Source: an uncultured Clostridia bacterium (GTDB lineage: Bacteria > Bacillota > Clostridia > Christensenellales > Borkfalkiaceae). Taken from it: 64,000 nucleotides of DNA. The number at the start of each line of letters is the position of its first letter. Position 1 is the first letter of the stretch. Location of the stretch: the NCBI GenBank assembly GCA_944368925.1, contig CALVXG010000003.1, forward strand, positions 172,472 to 236,471. The letters are read 5' to 3'. Below are positions 25,801 through 33,178 of the stretch, in pieces. The notes beneath the pieces were generated by a model. The model searched no databases, was not told where the DNA came from, and saw only the letters and a program-made list of their open reading frames with translations. A program made the position numbers and the translations under genes.

Positions 25801-26593
25801 AGGAGAACGTTTCGTCAATGATGAATTTGTCCCCTTCCTGCGCGCCTTCCGTCGCCAGATCCAGCCCGCTGTTTCCCACCGCGAAATAGCAGTAGAATTT
25901 CGTGCCGTGACCCTGGATTACGCTGGCGGGAATGGATACGTCGCCGCGCACAAACGTCACTTTGGAAAGATCCGCTCCCAACAGGTTGCCCTGATCGCCC
26001 AGCGAAGAAGTCACGTTCGTGTTCACGTCCACACGCATCGGGAATGAAGCGTTCCCCTTTACCCTCTCCGCCGAGAGAATGTTCGCCGTCGCTTCCTGCG
26101 GTTCGGAAGGAAGCTCCGTGCCCTTAATCCAGGCCGCTCCGTCGTAAATATAGTTGACTTCCTCGTTGATAATGTACGTCGTCGTGCCGTCTACCGTGCT
26201 GAATACAAATCCCGCCGCGATATTCAGAATATCCCCGCGCGCGAGCGTGTTCAGCGTCAAAGGAAGATCGGTACTCGACTTGAAATAGCAATACATCTGC
26301 GTGCCGTGACCTTGTATAGTACCTGCACTGACCGACTTCCCGTTCCGTTGAAATGTAACCTTAGACATTTCCGTCGTATTCAGATTGGTCATCCCGTTCC
26401 CGATGGAACTTTTCACGTCGGTATCGACGTGAATACGAATGGGAAAACTTCCGTTTCCCTTACTCGTCGTCACACTCACCACGTTTGCGGCGGTTTCCCC
26501 TTCCGCAAACGCAGAGAAAGTCAGACACATGATTGCCGAAACTGCCATGCATACCGCAAGAAGCAATACCAGCAATTTCTTAGTCCTGCTCAT
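22871..26593 (-). CDS. Large repeat-containing surface protein with Ig-like domains and C-terminal Cys-Gly anchor
   Basis: 1240 residues. Signal peptide MSRTKKLLVLLLAVCMAVSAIMCLTFSAFAEG. Five repeats of about 115 residues follow (to about residue 700), recognisable by SKVTFxR, IQGHGTxxYCYF, a xGF segment before I/V-Y-DGxxW, and in repeats 3 and 5 NxxTFTFPDGxTG with VARFxxR. Then comes a Big_2-like Ig domain, another larger repeat, and two more Ig-like domains (TLTVGGTASVGAV..., EVKVGSEFDPSAYEVTVTYSDGTTE). The end is GGGCSGAAIG, a hydrophobic segment and RKTRKEK. No catalytic motif is visible. Probable role: glycan binding or display at the cell surface within the operon. Confidence 0.8.
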   Translation of the reverse strand: MSRTKKLLVLLLAVCMAVSAIMCLTFSAFAEGETAANVVSVTTSKGNGSFPIRIHVDTDVKSSIGNGMTNLNTTEMSKVTFQRNGKSVSAGTIQGHGTQMYCYFKSSTDLPLTLNTLARGDILNIAAGFVFSTVDGTTTYIINEEVNYIYDGAAWIKGTELPSEPQEATANILSAERVKGNASFPMRVDVNTNVTSSLGDQGNLLGADLSKVTFVRGDVSIPASVIQGHGTKFYCYFAVGNSGLDLATEGAQEGDKFIIDETFSFKSKDSAFIYTVDAGHTYVYDGTKFVEDFSAFTEIKVESITTKDVVNNDLDSIFYVNTTSANETNFGLNNYTATNILNFITFTFPDGKTGDVWTCRANGSVARFFIRPSGGSNLNINTLPVGSKITIKPGFRILATEAVQKEISFVYDGSEWIEYKGTALEPQMRLSQVTLGSGNASYPVTLSVSTNMLNLGSMSNLTADSSKVTYTRGSASVNVGVVQGNGGSLLFYFKSSDALTLALNAPEKGDTLRIAAGFTVNSNSGTAIYTTAIDYVFVYGDNGFEADLSSFTDMKILSVTTTDPKNGNNDTVFFVNTDSSNEKNFGDPNYTDTDILNYVTFTFPDGTTGNIHYCRVNNTVARFYVRKKDDSGNIGTVEKGSMLTFSKGFRILANEALKEDVCYIYTGSKFEILCEPTDFSIAADQKKEAIVGSTLQIKVEAAEGVNVNYSYKVDNSEYATIDYTGKLTAKKAGKVTVTVSYKDISKTVEITLRDETADEKEQRRLVIEQPDNGIKYYVPVSTAEKPTSILTQGFDLQGKYVYADGSESDLFDIKDEWIRSFKEADASYEKPGEYHLTIMDDNEFETEITVVVYEYKQIGLFNSIGVSGYDIDDDRNPGEGTWNGHMMIGLSSYSTNTTNLLSQSELNTIASYIEYTTAEGKVYLGSGDDKRIGVWQIGTNMLVMIKPEGATTNMGYSSEDHYKGTTYAPIYKLGDKITFKAGMPIYAWIGNKTSDPNRPIEGEGYLIVEGYLDADYTYYCYEEDGTKSLWQLYKEYTDFQVDESMTLTVGGTASVGAVRVPSDATLGTFSYESSDSSIVTVTQQGNMIGMKVGTATITVTLSGGVDAEGKPMADIVKTITVTVKRGISKVGGSIEVKVGSEFDPSAYEVTVTYSDGTTESIKLSDERVVISTTVDTSATGEQTYSIAVTIDGETKRGELTVKVVNGGGCSGAAIGVSAAAAAVLIMAGTVLLLRKTRKEK

Positions 26594-26621
26594 AAATTCT
26601 CCTCTCCTTAAATTTTTTTCT

Positions 26622-28511
26622 TCACATCCCGTACGCGTAACCGAAACGGCCGATCGGCGCGCTGTCTCCGGTGATGTAATAGTCTAAAATGTCATCCTGT
26701 TTTTGCACGTTGTCGCAAACTTTGAACGAAAGCGATACGTTGTCCCCGCTCAGGCCCAGCGCCGAAAGCGGAATCTTGTACACGATCATGTTCCCCGATA
26801 CGTACGTCTCCGCCGTCCCCGCATCCGTCCAGTTAAAACCGCTTTGGGTGCATTTTTCGATGGACGTCGTCCCGTTTTCGCCCGGTTTCCGGTTGATAAT
26901 GTAGTTGAACCCCGCAAAGGACTGCGTCGTGTCGCCCGCGCCGATCAGAAGATTCATCCAGTTGGTGTCCGTCCCGTTATACGCCGTGATCGGGTCTTTC
27001 GTGTCCACACGGAAATACACATATTCCGAATCGTGCACCACTTTAATCGAAACAATATCGTTCCTGTTGGAATTATCGACATACGTATGCGCTACGTTTG
27101 CGGCATTTTCGCCGTCTCGCGCCATCGCATCGCCCGAGAAATCCGCATATTCGAGCAGAATATTCTTCCAGTCGTCCAGATTCTGTATGTCGATCGTCTT
27201 GGTTACCATCTTGTACTTGGTACTCTCGCCCATTTTCAGATTGCGCGTGTTCGCCGCAAGCTGGATATAGAATCCGTCCCCGTACTCGGTTCCCATTTCG
27301 ATGTCGCGCGAATACTCCGCGTTATAATCGTCCACGAACCATATATCTTTGCCCGTGTAGCCGCTCGTACTGTTTCCGCCGCCGGGCTGCCCCGTGACCG
27401 ACTTGATCGCCGTCCATTCGTTCCAGCCCGTCACGAACACGTTCTTCACCATGCCCGCCTTGTCATAGGCGAACGCCTGCTCCCACTGCCAGTTGAAATT
27501 CGCACCCTGACGCCAGTCCTCTTCCACCGTGGAACCGTTGTAGCCGCGCGAAGAATTGGGAAGCTGATCGGAAAAGAATACGCTCGACTCCGAATGCTGC
27601 GCCACGCTCACCGACGCATTCCCGTTCTGATGCGGCGCGGGAGATCCCCACTGCATCCAGGGGAAACCCTTATTATCGTCCACTTTGGACGACGAAGGCC
27701 ACTGCGATTCATAGAAATTGTAATAGCTGTACAGAGGATCGCCGGTCGGCAAGACCGTCGCCGCGCCGGAAGAGAGCGACTGATCCGTCGAGCCGATGTT
27801 CGCGGACGAAATGCCGACGATCACCGGACGCGTGTCCCCTTCAAAGCGGAACCAAAGATTGTCGTACTGCCCCGATACATAGAACGCGTTGTAGATCCTG
27901 CGCACCGTGTCCGCCGAAGAAGAATTCGTGTAGAAAGATACTTTCGGCACGTTCCAGCCCTGATCGGCATACTTTTGCAGAGTTTCCAGAATCAGTTCCA
28001 CGACATCCTCGTAAATAAGCGTGTTCGTGCAATCGAACATGATGTAATCGATGTTCGCCATCGTCAGAAGCTCCACATGACGTGTGATCACCCACGGATC
28101 GCGCATGGAATAGTACCCGTACAAAGGCTCGCTCGCAAAATGGAACTGCCCCGTCGGACTCTGCCCCGTCTGATCGTTCGTATCGTAAAGCGGCGAATCG
28201 TCGCCCAGCTGTTCCAGTTTGTTCACGTCATAGATGCCCGTCATGCTCTGCGAACCCAGCCACAGGAAATAAAACACGCCTACGTATTTTTTTTCGGCGT
28301 TCGTGGGATCGCGCACTTCCACTGTTCTGCCGTAATCATCCGTCGCCACCAGGTTCGCCACACTGTATTCCTGCGGCGTAAGACCGCGCGTATCGTATTT
28401 CAGATCCGTCGTACCGCCGTCTCCGCCATTCCCGCCGCGCGCACAGCCGCATAAAAATGCCGCCGATAACGCGCATACTGTAAACATTTTCAAAAATTTT
28501 TTTCCTTTCAT
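26622..28511 (-). CDS. GH99/GH71-like lipoprotein with C-terminal CBM9-like domain
   Basis: 629 residues. Lipobox FLCGC (Cys at residue 23) after a typical signal. Residues 65-450 look like the GH99/GH71 type of barrel: KYVGVFYFLWLGSQ, YGYYSMRDPWVITRHVELLTMANIDYIMFDCTN, PVIVGIS and VFVTGWNEWTAIK. This is the sequence style of GH99-like proteins, whose typed members are endo-alpha-mannanases. I do not claim that specificity. Residues 470-629 (VSIKVVHDSEYVYFRVDTKDPITAYNGTDTNWMN..., SLSFKVCDN) fit a CBM9-like sandwich. It is the first gene after the permeases, so it probably acts outside the cell on the same glycan. Confidence 0.68.
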   Translation of the reverse strand: MKGKKFLKMFTVCALSAAFLCGCARGGNGGDGGTTDLKYDTRGLTPQEYSVANLVATDDYGRTVEVRDPTNAEKKYVGVFYFLWLGSQSMTGIYDVNKLEQLGDDSPLYDTNDQTGQSPTGQFHFASEPLYGYYSMRDPWVITRHVELLTMANIDYIMFDCTNTLIYEDVVELILETLQKYADQGWNVPKVSFYTNSSSADTVRRIYNAFYVSGQYDNLWFRFEGDTRPVIVGISSANIGSTDQSLSSGAATVLPTGDPLYSYYNFYESQWPSSSKVDDNKGFPWMQWGSPAPHQNGNASVSVAQHSESSVFFSDQLPNSSRGYNGSTVEEDWRQGANFNWQWEQAFAYDKAGMVKNVFVTGWNEWTAIKSVTGQPGGGNSTSGYTGKDIWFVDDYNAEYSRDIEMGTEYGDGFYIQLAANTRNLKMGESTKYKMVTKTIDIQNLDDWKNILLEYADFSGDAMARDGENAANVAHTYVDNSNRNDIVSIKVVHDSEYVYFRVDTKDPITAYNGTDTNWMNLLIGAGDTTQSFAGFNYIINRKPGENGTTSIEKCTQSGFNWTDAGTAETYVSGNMIVYKIPLSALGLSGDNVSLSFKVCDNVQKQDDILDYYITGDSAPIGRFGYAYGM

Positions 28512-28520
28512 CCGTCGCTC

Positions 28521-29408
28521 CTAACCTTTCAGACCGTCCATCGCAACACCTTCGATGAGCTGCTTCTGGAATATAAAGAACAGTACCGCCGGCACAAGAC
28601 TCATGATAACGCCCGCCGCCATGCGGATGTGAACCATATCGTTCCCCGTCGCGCCGTTCTGCAAAAGATAGAACACTTTGTACGCGAGCGTCGCAGGGAA
28701 ACTGTCGTCCAGACGCCACACCAACGGGCCGTAGTAATCGCCCCAGTTGGACGTGAACACGTTGATCATGATATAAATCAGGATGGGCTTGCAGAGCGGA
28801 AGCCCGATAAAGAAATATCTGCGCAATGACCCTGCCCCGTCGATTTTCGCCGCATCGTCGATGTCCTTGGGGATACTCTGCAAAAACGAACGCGCAAGGA
28901 ATATGTAGATCGCACCGCCGCCCGTAATGTTCGGGATCGTCAGCGGATACAGCGTGTTCAGCCAGCCGATCTTCGAGTACAGGACATACAGCGGAACCTG
29001 CGTCACTACGCTCGGAAGCATCAGCGTCGAGAGCATGAACGCAAAAATAATGTTTTTACCGATAAATTTGCAGCGCGCAAATCCGAACGCCACAAACGTC
29101 GCCGAAAGCGGAACCGCGATCAGGTTGAACACGATCACCAGCATCGTATGCCCGAATGCCGCAAGATACCCGCTGTCCTGCAGGATCTGGGTATAGTTCG
29201 AAAACTGCGGAACCGACGGGAAAAGCTTGAACGTGGAAGAAATAACTTCTTCCTGCGTCATCAGGCTCTTCATGACCATGTAAAAATACGGAAACACCAG
29301 GATCAGCGCAATGATGATCATCAGAATGTGCATCAGCACTTTGAAAACGATCTCGCCGCGCTTGACTTTCGTATTGATATCCAGAGATGAATTTTTTATC
29401 GCTTGCAT
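28521..29408 (-). CDS. Sugar ABC transporter permease, MalG-like
   Basis: 295 residues from MQAIKNSSLDINTK; the longer frame upstream runs through the MalF gene. Six hydrophobic segments, and the EAA loop reads IPKDIDDAAKIDGAGSLRRYFFIGLPLCKPI. It ends QKQLIEGVAMDGLKG, the standard MalG C-terminus. It starts 2 bp after the stop of the MalF-like gene. With 29411 and 30351 it makes a CUT1 importer for an oligosaccharide; no ATPase gene is in the operon, so a shared MsmX-type ATPase elsewhere is expected. Confidence 0.93.
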   Translation of the reverse strand: MQAIKNSSLDINTKVKRGEIVFKVLMHILMIIIALILVFPYFYMVMKSLMTQEEVISSTFKLFPSVPQFSNYTQILQDSGYLAAFGHTMLVIVFNLIAVPLSATFVAFGFARCKFIGKNIIFAFMLSTLMLPSVVTQVPLYVLYSKIGWLNTLYPLTIPNITGGGAIYIFLARSFLQSIPKDIDDAAKIDGAGSLRRYFFIGLPLCKPILIYIMINVFTSNWGDYYGPLVWRLDDSFPATLAYKVFYLLQNGATGNDMVHIRMAAGVIMSLVPAVLFFIFQKQLIEGVAMDGLKG

Positions 29409-29410
29409 GA

Positions 29411-30373
29411 TCAGTCCTCCCTGTATATCTTCGAACGGGCAAAGAACAGGACGGCTGTCAGAATACCGATAAAGATCAGCAGGAACCACGACAGCGCGCT
29501 TGCATAACCGTATTTGCTGTTCACAAACGCTTCGTTGTAGATGAGTACCGCAAACATATACAGCGAATTGCGGTAGCCTTGTCCGTTGTACGCATAGGTG
29601 AGCGTACCGTTGTATTGCAGCGTTCCGATCAGCATCGTGACGACGTTGAAAAAGATCATCGGGAAGCTCATCGGAATGGTAACGTTCAAAAATCTTTGGA
29701 TCTTGCCCGCGCCGTCGATCTTCGCCGCTTCGTAAAGCTGAACGGGAATCGCCTTGAACGCCGAAAGCCATAAGATCATGCCGCCGCCGATGCTCCACAT
29801 ATTCATCAGGAAAATGGAGCTGATCGCCGTCCATGAACTTTCGCTTTCAAAAAACTGACTGTGCAGCCCGAACAGCCCCAGAAACTGGTTGAATACGCCG
29901 TTCGCCGCAAACATGTCCTTCCACAAAAGCCCCGATACCACGCCAGGGATCACGCAGGGAAGATAGTAAATCACGCGGAACGCGCCCACACTCTTGTACG
30001 GTAAATTTACAAGCGTCGCCAGCAAATAGCTGGATACCAGCACGATCGGCACACTGACAAACGCATAGAAAACCGTGTTGCCGAGAACTTTCCAGAAAAC
30101 CGGATCGGTCGCAAACATATAACGGAAATTGCCCAAGCCTACCGGATAGTAATAGATGGCGCCCGTATAGTTAAAGAAAGACCAGATCAGCGACTGTACC
30201 ATCGGATAAAGCGTAAAGATAGCAAGACCGATGACCAAAGGTGCCACAAACATCCAGCCTTCCCGGTTCTCTTTCCAGATCTGTTTGATCTTACCGGAGC
30301 GCGGCGACGGCTTTTTCGCCGCACTCTCGGTCACTTTCTTATCTTCTGCCTCAGACGATACTGTTGAATACAT
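29411..30373 (-). CDS. Sugar ABC transporter permease, MalF-like
   Basis: 320 residues. A basic N-terminal tail, then WMFVAPLVIGLAIFTLYPMVQSLIWSFFNYTG, NTVFYAFVSVPIVLVSSYLLATLVN, and the EAA loop IPVQLYEAAKIDGAGKIQRFLNVTIPMSFPM. Last membrane segments follow. Its start lies 22 bp inside the end of the solute-binding protein gene, so the two are translationally coupled. Confidence 0.93.
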   Translation of the reverse strand: MYSTVSSEAEDKKVTESAAKKPSPRSGKIKQIWKENREGWMFVAPLVIGLAIFTLYPMVQSLIWSFFNYTGAIYYYPVGLGNFRYMFATDPVFWKVLGNTVFYAFVSVPIVLVSSYLLATLVNLPYKSVGAFRVIYYLPCVIPGVVSGLLWKDMFAANGVFNQFLGLFGLHSQFFESESSWTAISSIFLMNMWSIGGGMILWLSAFKAIPVQLYEAAKIDGAGKIQRFLNVTIPMSFPMIFFNVVTMLIGTLQYNGTLTYAYNGQGYRNSLYMFAVLIYNEAFVNSKYGYASALSWFLLIFIGILTAVLFFARSKIYRED

Positions 30374-31766
30374 CTTGCACTTCCCCTTTGAACAGGTTGT
30401 ATGCGGTATCTGCCGTTTCCTTCAAAGCATACGCGCCGACGTACGTATTCATTGCATTCACGATCCCGCTCGTAAATTCGGGCTTTGTGTCCGCCAGGAA
30501 CGGAAGTCCCATTTTATAGTCCGCACCCCATACATACGCTTCCATATTGAAAGAAGCACTGTACTGTTTGTGCCAGTTCGCTTCAGGATTCTCGATGGAA
30601 AGATCGCTGCGGATGGAAGGCAGGTTCAGTCCGCCGTCCGAAGCTACTTTCTGCTGTCCGTCATAGCTCATCAGGTACGCAAGGAATGCCGCCGAAGCAT
30701 CCAGTTTCGTCTGATCCGATGTAGTCGCCTTGTTCAGCGCATACCCCGCAATTCCGTTGCCGATCACGGAGTTTTCCCCGTTGATCAGAGGGAAAGATAC
30801 GACGTCGAATTTGGATTCTTTGGTCGCCTGATTGACCAAAGCCGCCATATTGTACAGCTTGTCGATCGACGTCGACTGGAAATACAAAGCACCCGTACCG
30901 CTTTGAAAGCTCGACTGGCCGGAATTTTCGCCCGCCACATATCTCTTGTCCACAAGTTCTTTTACAAACGCCACGATCTCGTCGCTCTTCTCTTTCGTCA
31001 GAGCAAATTCGCCGTTCTCGTTCAGCACTTCGCCGCCAAGACTCTTGATGATCGGATATGCCACCGATTCCCACGTCAGGTTCGCATCCACGGGATAGAA
31101 TTCCCGGTTATTGTAATCCGAATCGGTCGTCGTATCATAGAAATTACGCACAGATTCGCAGATCGTCAGAAAATCGTCCCACGTCCAGCCGTCCTGGATC
31201 AACGTCATGTCCGCACCCGCTTTTTCCAGGATCTCTTTGTTGTAGAAGCATACTACCGAGTCGATCGAACGGGGAATCGCATAACGGTTCTCACCGACCG
31301 TTCCCATTGCTTTGAAATCCGAATTGAAATCGGTTTCATAATTGAACACGCCCGCCTGCGTACCCTGCTCGATAAACTGGTTCAGGTTGAGCGAAATGCC
31401 GTTGCTGATCAGAAAGTAGAAGTTGGATGAGTTCGTCCAGATAATGTCCGCCAGGATTCCCGCCTGCGACTGCTGGAATACGACCGTGTTGTAACGCTCG
31501 ATCGTCAGCGTGTTGATCTGTACCTCGATCAGCGGATACTTCTGGTTGAATCCCGCGATCAGCGCGTTCATGATCTTGCGCTCATATTCGTCGTCGGGGA
31601 TCAGCACTTTGATCGTCGTCTGCGTGCTTGCAGGAAGATCAAAATTTACAGTATATTTCACTTCTTCAGTCGTGTCGCCCGGACGTTTATATGAACATCC
31701 GACTGCCGCAATCACCATTACCAATGCCAAGAGCAAACAAGGGATCACCTTCAAAAATCTTTTCAT
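30351..31766 (-). CDS. Extracellular sugar-binding lipoprotein (CUT1 SBP)
   Basis: 471 residues. Signal MKRFLKVIPCLLLALVMVIAAVGC with the lipid-accepting Cys at 24. The start follows AAAGGAGAAGACA. Mature protein has SBP family 1 wording (KVLIPDDEYERKIMNALIAGFNQKYPLIEVQIN, QSQAGILADIIWTNSSN, RYAIPRSIDSVVCFYNKEILEKAGAD). It delivers the sugar to the MalF/MalG pair encoded directly after it. The ligand cannot be told from sequence, but the operon contains GH78, SGNH esterase and GH99-like genes. Confidence 0.93.
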   Translation of the reverse strand: MKRFLKVIPCLLLALVMVIAAVGCSYKRPGDTTEEVKYTVNFDLPASTQTTIKVLIPDDEYERKIMNALIAGFNQKYPLIEVQINTLTIERYNTVVFQQSQAGILADIIWTNSSNFYFLISNGISLNLNQFIEQGTQAGVFNYETDFNSDFKAMGTVGENRYAIPRSIDSVVCFYNKEILEKAGADMTLIQDGWTWDDFLTICESVRNFYDTTTDSDYNNREFYPVDANLTWESVAYPIIKSLGGEVLNENGEFALTKEKSDEIVAFVKELVDKRYVAGENSGQSSFQSGTGALYFQSTSIDKLYNMAALVNQATKESKFDVVSFPLINGENSVIGNGIAGYALNKATTSDQTKLDASAAFLAYLMSYDGQQKVASDGGLNLPSIRSDLSIENPEANWHKQYSASFNMEAYVWGADYKMGLPFLADTKPEFTSGIVNAMNTYVGAYALKETADTAYNLFKGEVQDVFNSIV

Positions 31767-31818
31767 TGTCTTCTCCTTTATCTTTTTCCGCTGCCGCGGA
31801 TTTTCTGTTAATATGGCA

Positions 31819-31861
31819 GTCAGTGCGTCAGCACTGACTTTTTACTTGGAAAGTAAAAAAC
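31819..31861. other. Inverted repeats upstream of the solute-binding protein gene
   Basis: GTCAGTGC-GTCA-GCACTGAC (31819-31838) and next to it TTTACTT-GGA-AAGTAAA (about 31841-31858), in the 101-bp gap between the SGNH gene and the SBP gene. On the plus strand the first is followed by TTTTTAC. On the minus strand, the operon direction, no T-run follows, so RNA protection or pausing is more likely than termination. Confidence 0.45.
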
Positions 31862-31867
31862 TTTTTT

Positions 31868-33178
31868 TCAGATCGTTTTATAGTCACAGATCGCCGTCAT
31901 GATGTTCATCGCGTATACGCGGTGCATGAAGTCGTTCGGGTGGTTGACGTTGCTCGAAGAAATTTCGCAGTAACGCTTGATCTCCAAAAAATTCTTCCCG
32001 ACTGTCTGCATGTTGATGTATTTCACGCTGCCGTCGTCGTACTTTTGCGAAAGCTCCGCAAGTTTCGCGCCGTAACTGTCAAACAGCCCCGCCTGCTTTT
32101 CGTACAGCGGATTGCAGGGGAACGAGTTCACCAAAATGATGTCGCACGTCGGAGACGCCGCCCGCACTTTGAGCAGGATCTCTTCGATGTTCATCTGGTA
32201 TTTCATCGCCGATACGGGCGTCGCCGCCGTCGCGTCGTTCATGCCGTACGCGATCACGCACAGGTCGGGCTTCGCATCCAGAACCCTGTTAAAGCTCAGC
32301 GTTCCCTCGCCCGTCAGCGGCCATTCGCTCACCGTGCCGCCCTTCGCGCCGCTCGTGTACGTCACGTTCACCCCGTAAATGCGCTCGATCTCCGCACAGA
32401 CCTGCTTCGCATAACAGGGCGTGTTCGGCTCCACGTGCAGGTTGTCCCCCGTCGAAGAGCTCCCGTCCGTGATGCTGTCGCCGATAAACGCCACACTCAC
32501 GTCCTGCCCCGTCTGAAGCTTGCTGCGGAAATTCATCAGCATCGTCCCGTCATAGGTGTTGAACAGCCCCGCGGGAAGTTCGCTTACGTCATAGACGTAC
32601 GTCACCGAAAGATACCTTCCATAGAACAGGCTGCTCTCCGTGTATACGTACGCGCTCGCGTCGCCCGGCTGTCCGCCCCACACCGTGTACTTGCTCACCG
32701 CGTCGGGCGCCGTGCTGTATTCATACCCTTCCGGAATGTCCACTCCGTGCTCCGCATTCTCCGACAAAAGCTCGATCGACGACCCTTCCGGGATCACCAA
32801 CCGCTTGTTCTCCGCATCCACGACGTAGTCCGTTCCCTCTTCGTACGTCTTGGAAAGTTTCTGATCCATCACCGACACCACCTTCAAAGGCGTGTACAGC
32901 AAATTCGCATACGCATCGCCGTTTTCGTACGAAATCGGCAAAGCGATCTCATTGTACATGACGTTCCCCAGCCAGTAAGGCTGCGTCATCGCACTCTCAT
33001 AGCTCTCTTGGGAATACGTAAGCGTCTGATAATCGGCGTTGTAGAGAGGAAACAACGAAAGATCGGTCTTTCCTCCGTCTCCGCCGTCCTTCCCGCTGCC
33101 GTCACAACTCGCCCCGAGTACCCCGACAGCCGCACATGCCATTACACAGGCAATCCAACGAATCAATTTCTTTTTCAA
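31868..33178 (-). CDS. SGNH/GDSL hydrolase lipoprotein (carbohydrate esterase-like)
   Basis: 436 residues, beginning with a TTG codon (33178-33176) that overlaps the preceding gene's stop in TTGA; GGAGGAAG lies 8 bases upstream. Starting at the first internal ATG would destroy the signal peptide LKKKLIRWIACVMACAAVGVLGASC. The catalytic half has VAFIGDSITDGSS (Ser nucleophile), CVIAYGMNDAT and NHPNDFMH (Asp/His), with GAKGGTVSEW as the Gly block. An N-terminal region of about 170 residues before it is beta-rich and unassigned. Family members deacetylate sugars; an acetylated pectin or xylan oligomer is a fair guess. Confidence 0.85.
   Translation of the reverse strand: MKKKLIRWIACVMACAAVGVLGASCDGSGKDGGDGGKTDLSLFPLYNADYQTLTYSQESYESAMTQPYWLGNVMYNEIALPISYENGDAYANLLYTPLKVVSVMDQKLSKTYEEGTDYVVDAENKRLVIPEGSSIELLSENAEHGVDIPEGYEYSTAPDAVSKYTVWGGQPGDASAYVYTESSLFYGRYLSVTYVYDVSELPAGLFNTYDGTMLMNFRSKLQTGQDVSVAFIGDSITDGSSSTGDNLHVEPNTPCYAKQVCAEIERIYGVNVTYTSGAKGGTVSEWPLTGEGTLSFNRVLDAKPDLCVIAYGMNDATAATPVSAMKYQMNIEEILLKVRAASPTCDIILVNSFPCNPLYEKQAGLFDSYGAKLAELSQKYDDGSVKYINMQTVGKNFLEIKRYCEISSSNVNHPNDFMHRVYAMNIMTAICDYKTI

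Noticed and set aside
28521-30373. ABC ATPase subunit gene in the transporter operons
   Set aside because: None of the operons includes a Walker A/ABC signature gene; CUT1 systems of this type usually share one ATPase encoded elsewhere.
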